A stretch of DNA of 64,000 nt from Flavobacterium sp. N502540 (GTDB lineage Bacteria; Bacteroidota; Bacteroidia; Flavobacteriales; Flavobacteriaceae). Positions 52,904 through 60,868 of this stretch are shown in pieces; the first letter of the stretch is position 1; every line of letters begins with the position of its first letter. Location: positions 4,712,001-4,776,000 of the forward strand of contig NZ_CP110012.1 of assembly GCF_025947365.1 (NCBI RefSeq). The letters are read 5' to 3'. Position numbers and translations under genes: made by a program. Under the pieces are notes generated by a model. The model worked only from the letters and a program-made list of their open reading frames with translations. It was not told the origin of the DNA and ran no database searches.

Positions 52904-53395
52904 TGTCTTAGTATTTTATAATTAATCCCAATCCATTTTTGGGCATATATTGATTCTACAAATCTATAAAAATCAACGCAAAATTGTTTTTTACTTCTTA
53001 GTTTTTATCAAAAAATGTTGCGAATACTCTAAGTAAATCCTTTTGAAAGGGTTACGATTGCATTACCTTAAAACTTTTCTGTTTTCTAAAAAATGAAATA
53101 GAACTGTTTTTTCCTTCTGACGACTTTAACTCTACATTTATAACTTTCGCACCTATGTACTCTTATAAAAAACGACTCCATACCTTCTATCATCGTTCGA
53201 TACCCGTTTCTTTTTTCAATAGCCAATACTCCTCTTCGTATTTTATCAAAAATAATCCTGACCACCATTCCACAAACAAGTATAAACACCTGTTTTTAAA
53301 CACCTTAAAACAAAAATAAAGTTTTTTAACTAACTTTATACTATCTAAATCTAACGAATCAGTTGAATAGAACTCAACACTAACAAACTATAATT
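52904..53395. other. 490 bp intergenic region
   Basis: Divergent gap between the secreted protein and the lysozyme-like gene. No convincing gene: a 67-codon minus frame has no signal or motif and lies in low-complexity AT-rich DNA. Confidence 0.55.
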
Positions 53396-54181
53396 ATGGC
53401 AACAACAGTACCCCCTGACAAAAAAAACAATTACGAAAAATTGTTTGCATCCTGCGTCATAAAAGAAGCTAAATATCCTGAAATTGATGCATTGATAGCT
53501 AAAATAGTTTCAAACAAAAGCAGATATCAGTCTGTTGGTGATCCCTTAAACATTCCCTGGTACATGATTTCTATTATACATTGTATGGAAGGAAGTCTGA
53601 ACTTTACTACTCATTTGCACAATGGCGACCCGCTTAATAAGCGTACAGTTAACGTTCCTGCAGGCCGCCCGAAAGCAGGAAATCCGCCATTTACTTGGGA
53701 AGTGAGCGCAAATGACGCCTTGATTTACGACAAGCTAAATTCATGGTCGGACTGGAGCATTGCCGGAATTCTTTACAGACTTGAACTTTTTAACGGATTA
53801 GGATATTACAAGCAGGGAATTAACTCGCCTTATTTATGGAGTTATTCTAATCAGTACACTAAAGGTAAATATGTTCAGGACGGCAAATATGATCCCAATG
53901 CGGTTTCGAAACAATGCGGTGCCGCTGTTCTGCTGCGCCGTATGATGGAACAGCATCTAATTACACTGCCCAACACGCATATTGTAGAACAAATCATAGC
54001 GCAGGGAAACAAAACTATGTATTATTCCGGGAAGGTTACAAACGAAGCTACCGAGCTTCAAAAACTTCTTAATACTGCCGGAAGTGTTCTTAGAATTGAC
54101 GGGAAAGCAGGAGAAAGAACTTCAACCGAATATTTTAAATTTAGTAAAACTTACTTAAAAGGAGATCCAAGAAGGGTTTAA
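53396..54181 (+). CDS. Lysozyme-family protein with C-terminal peptidoglycan-binding domain
   Basis: 261 residues, no signal peptide. The core reads IPWYMISIIHCMEGSLNF with a candidate catalytic Glu65, then GDPLNKRTVNVPAGRP, FTWEVSANDALIYDKL, WSIAGILYRLELFNGLGYY and SPYLWSYSNQYTKGKYV. I recognise this as the lysozyme-like family often carried by phages and Bacteroidota accessory loci. Residues about 205-255 (EATELQKLLNTAGSVLRIDG) look like a PG_binding_1 domain. It cleaves glycan strands of peptidoglycan. The absence of a leader means another route is needed for it to reach the wall. Confidence 0.75.
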   Translation: MATTVPPDKKNNYEKLFASCVIKEAKYPEIDALIAKIVSNKSRYQSVGDPLNIPWYMISIIHCMEGSLNFTTHLHNGDPLNKRTVNVPAGRPKAGNPPFTWEVSANDALIYDKLNSWSDWSIAGILYRLELFNGLGYYKQGINSPYLWSYSNQYTKGKYVQDGKYDPNAVSKQCGAAVLLRRMMEQHLITLPNTHIVEQIIAQGNKTMYYSGKVTNEATELQKLLNTAGSVLRIDGKAGERTSTEYFKFSKTYLKGDPRRV

Positions 54182-54352
54182 CAGGTAAAGTAAATTCCTG
54201 ATTTATGTTTTGCTTTTTAAAATACAATCATGATTCCGACTGTTTTTTCAAAATATTACTGTATGATAAAGCTTTAATTTTTTAAACTAAGTTCTATCCT
54301 AAAAATGATTATTCTAACCCAAAACTTGTTAATTTTATCTTCAAAAAAACAT

Positions 54353-54781
54353 ATGAAAAACTACGTAACACTACTGCTTGCTGCAATTGCTCTATTTTTT
54401 AATTCCTGCACCACTACAAAGGATACTACAAAAAACACCGCTCTTTTTGACACTACCTGGGAACTGGAATATATTTCGGGTCCGAGAATTGCTTTTGAAG
54501 GTTTGTATCCCAACAAAAAACCTTTTATCAAGTTTGACCAGAATACCGGTCAGGTTTTCGGAAATGCGGGCTGTAATGGGTACAGTGCTCCTTATACTTT
54601 AAAGGGAAAAACGATCAGCTTTGGCGAACAGGGACCTACCACGATGATGTTTTGCGAAGGCGGCGGTGAGCAAACTTTTACTGAAATGATCCGAAAAATC
54701 ACCTCTTATAATATTGATAAAGAAGGTAAACTAAACTTATTACTTAACGATGTTCCGATGATGCGTTTTAAAAGAAAGTAG
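54353..54781 (+). CDS. META-domain (HslJ-like) lipoprotein
   Basis: 142 residues from the ATG at 54353, preferred over 54305 because it begins the lipoprotein signal (NYVTLLLAAIALFFNSC, Cys19). The META domain has TWELEYISG, KPFIKFDQNTGQVFGNAGCN, FGEQGPTTMMFC and a final MRFKRK. Such proteins sit in the outer membrane or periplasm and are linked to heat stress and resistance in other groups; function here unknown. Terminator at 54844-54874 follows. Confidence 0.9.
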   Translation: MKNYVTLLLAAIALFFNSCTTTKDTTKNTALFDTTWELEYISGPRIAFEGLYPNKKPFIKFDQNTGQVFGNAGCNGYSAPYTLKGKTISFGEQGPTTMMFCEGGGEQTFTEMIRKITSYNIDKEGKLNLLLNDVPMMRFKRK

Positions 54782-54843
54782 TCCAATAACTTCTTGATTC
54801 GTCTAAATCTTAGTTAAAAACAGCTGCCTCTTGTATCGAATTT

Positions 54844-54874
54844 AAAAAAAGGATTTTAACAAGATCCTTTTTTT
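54844..54874. terminator. Bidirectional terminator
   Basis: AAAAAAAGGAT (54844-54854) pairs with ATCCTTTTTTT (54864-54874), with T-run continuing. Ends the META gene. Confidence 0.85.
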
Positions 54875-54902
54875 TATACCCTAAAATTACTGCATAAAAA
54901 AA

Positions 54903-54932
54903 CATCTGACATAACTATTTATATGCCAGATG
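54903..54932 (-). terminator. Terminator of the DUF4249 gene
   Basis: CATCTGACATA (54903-54913) pairs with TATGCCAGATG (54922-54932) with one mismatch; on the minus strand a T-run follows (A-run at 54897-54902). Lies about 30 bp after the DUF4249 stop. Confidence 0.7.
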
Positions 54933-54962
54933 TAGTCACAAATCAACCTTCAATTAAAATTT

Positions 54963-55838
54963 TTACTTTCCCGGATACACAACATTATCGTTCTCTTGTA
55001 CGGTATAGGAAAAGGTATCTGCTTCACAAAGCCTGAAATAACCAAAAGCAAAATTATTAGCATTTGTAGTGTTTACAATATTACCTCTGATATTTCCGGG
55101 AGGAATAGAAAAAGGACTTCCTCCATATATCTCTAAAATTAAACTCATATAGTTGTAAAAATTCTTAGAAATACCTCGATTTATAACCGAAAGACTTTTT
55201 CCCGGTTTCAAATCGGGATCTGAAAATCTCGGATATATTTCATTTCCATTAAACAATTCATCATCTAACAACGTGTATGAAGGAAGACGAAAAACATCAC
55301 TCTTATAATCTGTAAGGTAAAAATTGACCTGATCCGCCGGGTCTTTAAAATAAAAAGATATCTCATACAGATCGTCTCCGGCTACATCCGGAACTCGCTT
55401 CTGCTCTATTCTATCAATAGGTGATACTGAAATTAACTTTTCGGCAGCCGTAAAAGTTTGCCCTTCTGCCTCCACAGAAAGCACATAATCCATGTTGATC
55501 ACAGGTACAAAATTAGTACATACATAAAGCCCTGGCCCTGTTTCATTAAAAGTAAAGACATCTCCTTTGCTATTCGTCACTTTTACTTTAGCTCCTGAGA
55601 CTTTTGGAGTTTTATCGTTGTAATAAGGAGCCGTTTTACTCACCTTGATGACCTGCTCACTACCGGACGTTCCTTTTTTCCAGATAATTTCGGCGTCGAC
55701 TACGATTCTCGTTTCACCAGTTTCTAAATCAAGTTTTACCACATCATCACAAGAGGAGAAAAACAGTACCAAAACAAAACCTAAAATAGCTATTGTATTC
55801 TTCTTTATCGTTTTTATATCAATCCTTTGCATATTCAT
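54963..55838 (-). CDS. DUF4249 outer-membrane lipoprotein-like protein
   Basis: 291 residues. A lipobox FFSSC (about Cys30) ends the signal segment. DUF4249 features: VVKLDLETGETRIVVDAEII, then VSKTAPYYNDKTPKVSGAKV, YVLSVEAEGQTFTA, and a C-terminal YFRLCEADTFSYTV. In Bacteroidota these lipoproteins are encoded right after a TonB receptor and are likely its surface partner. Its start overlaps the receptor stop (TAATG), so translation is coupled. The ATG at 55832 (MQRIDIK) is an alternative start. Confidence 0.9.
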   Translation of the reverse strand: MNMQRIDIKTIKKNTIAILGFVLVLFFSSCDDVVKLDLETGETRIVVDAEIIWKKGTSGSEQVIKVSKTAPYYNDKTPKVSGAKVKVTNSKGDVFTFNETGPGLYVCTNFVPVINMDYVLSVEAEGQTFTAAEKLISVSPIDRIEQKRVPDVAGDDLYEISFYFKDPADQVNFYLTDYKSDVFRLPSYTLLDDELFNGNEIYPRFSDPDLKPGKSLSVINRGISKNFYNYMSLILEIYGGSPFSIPPGNIRGNIVNTTNANNFAFGYFRLCEADTFSYTVQENDNVVYPGK

Positions 55839-58450
55839 TAAAATTTAAAATTATAAGAAACTCCCGGTACTACTCCAAAAATAGAAAGCCTTTTAGTCTC
55901 ATTCATCCCTGTATCTTCATTTGTTGCAAAAGTCATCGCAGCTGCATTCTTTCGGTTGTACACATTATAAAGACTAAATACCCAGTAGCTCTGCCATCCT
56001 TTCTTTTTATCCGGTTTTGGCGTATAAGTTGCTGCCAGATCCAGATGGTGGAAAAGAGGCAATCTGTTTTCATTCCTTAAGGAGAAGTTCGGAACATTAA
56101 TACCTCCAAACTCATAATACCCATTAGCATACGTTACCGGCTGACCTGACTGCAAACTGAAATTTGCATTAAAAGACCATTTTTTACTGTATTCATAATT
56201 TCCTACAATACTCAAATTGTGCAGTTTATCATACCCTGATAAATACCACTTACCATTTGCGACTCCGGGTTCTTCGGGTGTTCTGCCAGGTGTTTTTTGT
56301 TCAGCTCTGGATAAGGTATACGAAACCCAACCGGTAAATGCTCCTGTATTTTTTCGCAACATTAATTCCATACCGTATGATCTGGCTTTACCATTCAAAA
56401 TCACCTGTTCTATATTGTTATTGGCCAAAATATCGGCTCCGTCTATATAATCAATACGGTTTTTGATTTTTTTATAAAACAACTCTCCTTCGAAAGAGTA
56501 TTCATTATCTTTAAAGTTCTTAAAATAACCTACGGCATACTGATCCAAAAGCTGCGGTTTTGTAAAAGGACCGCTTGGTGTCCAAATCGTTGTTGGCAAG
56601 GGAAACTGCGTATTCGACAACATGTGAATGTACTGTGCCATTCGGTTATAACTCGCTTTTACCGAAGTAGTCTCATTAAAAGCATACGATACTGCAGCAC
56701 GAGGTTCGAAATTATCAAACTTACTGATGGTCGCTCCTTTTTTATAAGTGATACTCCCCGTTGGAGTTCCTTCTTCGTAAATTTTATACAACGGATTAAA
56801 AACTACTGCTTTCCCATCTTCATAAGTATTGATTTCTTCCCCACCTAAACGATAAAACATACTGTAACGAAGTCCGTATCGAAGGTTCAGTTTTTCTGTA
56901 ATCTGATGCTCAAAGTCCAGATAAACAGAAGATTCAAAAGCATACTTTTTATCCAACTGTTTGTAGTTAAACTGTGAAGTTGTGTTGGTAGGCTTTACGG
57001 TTCCGGGATTAAAATCGTAATATTGACCGTCTATTCCGTAATTCAGTTTTAATTTTTCTGATACGTTCTGACTCCAACCATATTTAAGGCCATAAGTCTG
57101 AATGTTATTGTTCCATTTAAAGCCTTCTCTATCCAGATCCAGATTAAACTTATAATCACTAAAGTAAACGGACAAGTTGGTATTTAAATTCTCGGAAAAC
57201 TTATGCTTCCAGCTTAAAATCCCCATTGTATTTCCGTAAGTACTATTAAAAAAATTATTAAGATCAAAAAGGTCATTCCCAAAATACCCTGAAAAAGACA
57301 ATGTATTATTGGCTCCTAAACGATAATTGAACTTAGCATTTAAATCATAAAACATAACGGAGTTTTTGCTATCAGCCAGTTTCATGAATAAATGGGCATA
57401 CGAAGCACGTCCTGCAATAATAAAAGATCCTTTTTCTTTTTGAATAGGTCCCTGCACCAACAAGCGACTTGAAATCAAACCGATACCTCCGTTAACTTTG
57501 TACTTTTCAAAATCCCCGCTTTGCTGTGTGATATCCAGAACAGAAGAAACTCGTCCTCCATATTTAGAAGGAATTCCTCCTTTATATAAATCTAATCCAC
57601 TCACAATATCAGGATTAAAAATTGAGAAAAAACCAAACATGTGAGAATCAGCATAAACCGGACCACCATCTACGAGAATCAGGTTTTGATCGGCCGCACC
57701 ACCGCGGACGTTAAAACCCGACGAAAGTTCTCCGGCGTTGGTTACTCCGGGTAATGTCAATATCGATTTTAAAGGATCAGCTTCTCCCATTGCAACCGGA
57801 ATTCGTTTGATCTCGGCCATCGAAAGTTTGTTTACACTCATTTGAGTATTTTTAACATCCACAGCCTTATTGGTGGTTACTACTACCTGCTCCAGCTCAT
57901 GACTGTCTGAATCCATATAAAAATTGATTCTTGAATCGTCAGAAACTACAATTTGTTTTTCGTTGTTTTTCAAGCCCAGATAGCTGATCAATACGGTGTA
58001 GTTTCCTTTATCCAGTGATATCGAGAATTTTCCGTCTGCATCAGTTGTAGCACCGGTAGAAAGTTCTTTTATGAAAATATTTGCTCCAATAACCGGCTGC
58101 TTGTTCTCGTCAAAAACCTGACCGCTCAGCTTATTTTTTTTTTTAGGTGCTTTGGTTACTTTTTGCTTTACAAAAATATTATTGCCAACGATAGAAAACT
58201 GAACCGCTGCGCTTTTATTAAGTTCATTGACCAATTCTTTTACGCTGATATTTTTATAAGTCTTTGTTTCGGTAAAATACTTTTGATTGGTATTGATTTG
58301 GTCTGTATGCGCAAATTTGAAATCACTCTGACTTTCAATTTGTTTAAAGAATTCTTTTAGTGTTACTGATTTATCAACAGTTATGGTTACGTTTTGAGAA
58401 AACACTCCCCAGCTGAATAAAAAAAAGCACGCTGAAATTATATGCTTCAT
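55838..58450 (-). CDS. TonB-dependent receptor with STN and CarboxypepD_reg domains
   Basis: 870 residues. Signal peptide ending GVFSQ (about residue 19), STN/secretin-N domain (about 20-95), a carboxypeptidase-regulatory-like beta sandwich (about 107-190: KLSGQVFDENKQPVIGANIF), a plug (about 205-320: SGFNVRGGAADQNLILVDGG) and a 22-strand barrel to the C-terminus. The STN domain signals to the FecR/ECF sigma pair encoded upstream, so ligand binding should induce the operon. The ligand is unknown. The start of the gene is inside the 286 bp duplication. Barrel-end residues (GVVPGVSYNFKF) are normal. Confidence 0.95.
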   Translation of the reverse strand: MKHIISACFFLFSWGVFSQNVTITVDKSVTLKEFFKQIESQSDFKFAHTDQINTNQKYFTETKTYKNISVKELVNELNKSAAVQFSIVGNNIFVKQKVTKAPKKKNKLSGQVFDENKQPVIGANIFIKELSTGATTDADGKFSISLDKGNYTVLISYLGLKNNEKQIVVSDDSRINFYMDSDSHELEQVVVTTNKAVDVKNTQMSVNKLSMAEIKRIPVAMGEADPLKSILTLPGVTNAGELSSGFNVRGGAADQNLILVDGGPVYADSHMFGFFSIFNPDIVSGLDLYKGGIPSKYGGRVSSVLDITQQSGDFEKYKVNGGIGLISSRLLVQGPIQKEKGSFIIAGRASYAHLFMKLADSKNSVMFYDLNAKFNYRLGANNTLSFSGYFGNDLFDLNNFFNSTYGNTMGILSWKHKFSENLNTNLSVYFSDYKFNLDLDREGFKWNNNIQTYGLKYGWSQNVSEKLKLNYGIDGQYYDFNPGTVKPTNTTSQFNYKQLDKKYAFESSVYLDFEHQITEKLNLRYGLRYSMFYRLGGEEINTYEDGKAVVFNPLYKIYEEGTPTGSITYKKGATISKFDNFEPRAAVSYAFNETTSVKASYNRMAQYIHMLSNTQFPLPTTIWTPSGPFTKPQLLDQYAVGYFKNFKDNEYSFEGELFYKKIKNRIDYIDGADILANNNIEQVILNGKARSYGMELMLRKNTGAFTGWVSYTLSRAEQKTPGRTPEEPGVANGKWYLSGYDKLHNLSIVGNYEYSKKWSFNANFSLQSGQPVTYANGYYEFGGINVPNFSLRNENRLPLFHHLDLAATYTPKPDKKKGWQSYWVFSLYNVYNRKNAAAMTFATNEDTGMNETKRLSIFGVVPGVSYNFKF

Positions 58451-58485
58451 GAAATTTTGTATTTTTGATATTATTAAATGAGATA

Positions 58486-58545
58486 GTTTCCTGCTATCCT
58501 GATCATGAGGAGGATGTTTAGTTTCGCGGCTAGTGCATCCTTTTT
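58486..58545 (-). promoter_or_regulatory. Alternative hairpins in the tonB leader, copy A
   Basis: On the transcribed strand three short pairings compete: AGGATG/CATCCT around CACTAGCCGCGAAACTAAA, then ATCCT/AGGAT, then GATAG/CTATC. The first and second share the ATCCT arm, and the second and third overlap at GGAT. The same layout occurs in copy B with a compensated pair. A switch-like leader is possible. Confidence 0.45.
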
Positions 58546-58550
58546 CTTTT

Positions 58551-58736
58551 CTATTGAAAAGTAATTACTTTTAATTCTTCATTTATTTCAAAGTTTAGGT
58601 TATACATTTTAGATATTAATTGAATTGTTCTTTTAAAATCCTCTTTTTTATTAATTCGTATAGTAATACGATGGTCATAATATTCCTTTGGGAATTTCAA
58701 TGTATAACAAAAACATGCTGAAATGATATGTTTCAT
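58551..58736 (-). pseudogene. Chimeric mini-ORF from the duplication
   Basis: 61 codons: the first nine residues (MKHIISACF) are those of the TonB receptor, the rest (KFPKEYYDHRITIRINKKED onward) match the C-terminal ~50 residues of FecR. It arose when the 286 bp unit was duplicated in tandem and fused the two ends in frame. It has lost most of the signal peptide and most of FecR, so it is probably not functional, although the frame and stop are kept. Confidence 0.75.
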
Positions 58737-58770
58737 AAAATTTTGTATTTTTGAACATTATTAAATTGGA

Positions 58771-58831
58771 TAATTCTTGTTATCCTGACCATGAGAAGGA
58801 TGTTTAGTTTCGCGGCTAGTGCATCCTTTTT
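58771..58831 (-). promoter_or_regulatory. Alternative hairpins in the tonB leader, copy B
   Basis: Same three pairings as copy A, here with GGATAA/TTATCC at 58769-58786 (approximately) instead of GATAG/CTATC. The A-U pair in copy B is G-C in copy A, a compensatory change. AGGATG...CATCCT is unchanged. Confidence 0.45.
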
Positions 58832-58836
58832 CTTTT

Positions 58837-59679
58837 CTATTGAAAAGTAACTTCTTTCAATTTTTCATTTATTTCAAAATTTAGGTTATACATTTCGGAA
58901 ATTAACTGGATAATTATTTCTAAATCTTCTTTTTTATTGATTCTCAATGTAATGTGCTGATCGTAATATTCCTTTGGAAATTTCACCGTGTAGCCATAGT
59001 TTGTTTTAATGTAGGCGGCAAGAACGGTTAACTTTTCATTTTCAAAATCGGTAAATCTTTCAAATTCAGACACCTCAACAGTATTATTGGCATACGTAAA
59101 TTTTTCACCGGGTACGAGTATCCATTTTTGAGTCTGGTCTTTTACGCTCATCTCAACGCTTCCTTCAAAAAGGGCTACCGAGACTTCCTTTTGGGTGTAT
59201 CCTTTTACTAAGAAAGATGTTCCTAAAACAGTGGTTGTCGTTTCATTGCAAAAAACCTGAAAGGGATGTTTTTTATCTTTTGTTACATGAAAGTAAGCTT
59301 CTCCTTTAATCTCAATTTTACGGTTAGTCTTAAAATTATCGGCATACTCGATTCTGGAATCAGGACTTAACTCCACTTTAGAACTATCCGGTAAAAAAAT
59401 CGTTTTTACAATTGAAGTAGTATTTTCAATTACGTTTGAAGTCAATTTAATTTCCTGCTGGTTCTGCTCTTTATTAAAGAAAAGTCCCACTCCGATAAAC
59501 GCAAAAAGTAAAACGGCTGCCGCTGCGGCATAATGCCATGCTTTAAATCTTTGTTTTTTTGAAGGAAAGGCTTTGGATTGAAATGCTTCCCACGAAGCCT
59601 CTTTTTCTTCATCAGAATGCGAAATGGGGACATCATCCCAAATCTTCTTCAATTCTTCTTCTACTTTTTTATCATTCAT
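58837..59679 (-). CDS. FecR-family anti-sigma factor
   Basis: 280 residues. N-terminal helical anti-sigma part (EELKKIWDDVPISHSDEEKE), a membrane segment at about residues 48-67, the FecR domain (about 90-190: IFLPDSSKVELSPDSRIEYA, GEAYFHVTKDKKHPFQVF, TTVLGTSFLVKGY) and a C-terminal STN-like/DUF4974 domain (TVKFPKEYYDQHITLRINKK). It holds the ECF sigma factor until the TonB receptor signals. Its last ~50 codons are duplicated downstream. Start is 12 bp after the small-protein stop. Confidence 0.94.
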   Translation of the reverse strand: MNDKKVEEELKKIWDDVPISHSDEEKEASWEAFQSKAFPSKKQRFKAWHYAAAAAVLLFAFIGVGLFFNKEQNQQEIKLTSNVIENTTSIVKTIFLPDSSKVELSPDSRIEYADNFKTNRKIEIKGEAYFHVTKDKKHPFQVFCNETTTTVLGTSFLVKGYTQKEVSVALFEGSVEMSVKDQTQKWILVPGEKFTYANNTVEVSEFERFTDFENEKLTVLAAYIKTNYGYTVKFPKEYYDQHITLRINKKEDLEIIIQLISEMYNLNFEINEKLKEVTFQ

Positions 59680-59691
59680 ATCTTTGGGGCG

Positions 59692-59901
59692 TTAAAGTTT
59701 CTGACAATAAAATCCTTGCTTATTAAAAACACCATACACCATATCCTTAATCTCCCTGTTGGTTTCGATTGTCAGAACATGATTTTTGTCTTCTACATCA
59801 AAATTCATGATACAATCAGAAATAACAAATTGAAGCAGCGCTACAACAAATTTTGCTTCTTCCTTTGTGGTAACGTCCGTTTTATAAGTTTCAATATTCA
59901 T
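59692..59901 (-). CDS. Small HMA-fold-like protein between sigma factor and FecR
   Basis: 69 residues: NIETYKTDVTTKEEAKFVVA at the start, then a beta strand NFDVEDKNHVLTIETN, a helix EIKDMVYGVFNKQGF and a terminal strand. The beta-alpha-beta-beta-alpha-beta order and lengths fit an HMA/ferredoxin-like fold without the CxxC. It is 46 bp after the sigma-factor stop and 12 bp before the FecR start, so it is part of the operon and probably a real gene. Role unknown; perhaps a modulator of the sigma/anti-sigma pair. Confidence 0.65.
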   Translation of the reverse strand: MNIETYKTDVTTKEEAKFVVALLQFVISDCIMNFDVEDKNHVLTIETNREIKDMVYGVFNKQGFYCQKL

Positions 59902-59947
59902 TTTATGTTCTCATTTTTATAGATAACAAACGAGAACAAAAAAGTTC

Positions 59948-60469
59948 CTAATGGTTTTCGACTTTTTTTCGAATAAATTTACTAGCGAGATAAATATGAT
60001 TGGCTATGGTCTTTTCAGAAAGATCCGTTAAAGCTGCAATCTCCTTATAACTAAGGTTTTCCAGTTTATGTAAAGTATAGATTTTTTGCTGTTGTTCAGG
60101 AAGCTCATTTATTAAATTATTTAGTATTTCCTGTCTTTCCTCAAAAATTTCATGATCGTTATCCTCTTTTTCCATCACAACATGTGAAGGTTCGAGTTGT
60201 ACTATTTTATTTTCTCTGTTGAGATGATTAAGGATGATGTTTTTGCAGATCACAAATAATTGTTTGTCAAATAAAACATCTTCATGAAGTAATTCTCTTT
60301 TATTGTATACTCGTAAAAAAGTCTCCTGAACAAAATCCTGTGGGGTAAGTACTGTAAAATTAAAGCGTTTGGCAATGTTTATCAGTTTATCGTAGTAATT
60401 AAGGTATGCTTCCCTGAAAGCGGCCTCATTCCCTTTTTTTAAACTTAAAATAAACTTCCTGTTATCCAT
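59948..60469 (-). CDS. ECF-type RNA polymerase sigma factor
   Basis: 173 residues. Region 2 with FREAYLNYYDKLINIAKRF and TPQDFVQETFLRVYNKRE (the -10 binding part), and region 4 with LPEQQQKIYTLHKLENLSYK followed by EIAALTDLSEKTIANHIYLA. No signal or extra domain. It should direct transcription of the uptake operon under control of FecR and the TonB receptor. First gene of the operon. Confidence 0.95.
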   Translation of the reverse strand: MDNRKFILSLKKGNEAAFREAYLNYYDKLINIAKRFNFTVLTPQDFVQETFLRVYNKRELLHEDVLFDKQLFVICKNIILNHLNRENKIVQLEPSHVVMEKEDNDHEIFEERQEILNNLINELPEQQQKIYTLHKLENLSYKEIAALTDLSEKTIANHIYLASKFIRKKVENH

Positions 60470-60868
60470 AACGCAAATATGATAATTAGTCTAAACTCGA
60501 TGTCTAAAATAATATTGTGGTGTCAACCGAATCACTTAAGACTTATTTAATCTTTTTCTTAAGCAATCTTAAGGTACAAAGAACAGCAATTTTCTTGTAA
60601 AAGTTTTTAACAGAAAAAGAAATTAATCCTAAAGAAATGCTAATTTACTACATTTAAATTTAATCTTATTTTTCTTATAACAAAAAATTAACAGAAGCCA
60701 AGCCAAGCAAAATCAAGACTTTATAATCCTGACAAAAATATTGTTCTTTCTCAAAATTTCACTTTTAACAAACGTGACGCTTACACTTGTTAAAAATATA
60801 AAAGCAGCGACAAAACATTTTGTCGCTGCTTTTAGTATATCTCAACTATCAAACTAAAGTGGTATCTG
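60470..60868. other. 400 bp intergenic region
   Basis: Contains the terminator at 60801-60832 and otherwise AT-rich DNA that includes the promoter region of the sigma-factor gene on the left. No gene seen and no confident promoter box. Confidence 0.55.
60801..60832 (-). terminator. Terminator of the phosphatase gene
   Basis: AAAGCAGCGACAAAA (60801-60815) pairs perfectly with TTTTGTCGCTGCTTT (60818-60832) around CA; on the minus strand a TATATTTTT run follows. Lies about 35 bp after the gene end at 60869. Confidence 0.92.

Larger units (their letters stand above)
58420..58991. repeat. Tandem direct duplication, 2 x 286 bp, across the fecR-tonB junction
   Basis: Copy A (58420-58705) and copy B (58706-58991) are adjacent and aligned with a constant 286 bp offset. 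Each contains the first ~30 bp of the tonB gene, the intergenic DNA and about 155 bp of the fecR 3' end. Overall they differ at roughly one base in seven, but a 54 bp block (58511-58564 and 58797-58850) is identical. Confidence 0.92.

Noticed and set aside
53086..53289. 67-codon minus-strand frame in the 490 bp gap
   Set aside because: Low-complexity basic product with no recognisable pattern and no fitting neighbour.
60470..60540. Possible -7 box (CATATTTG) before the sigma factor gene
   Set aside because: No TTG box at a fitting distance, so it was not listed as a promoter.
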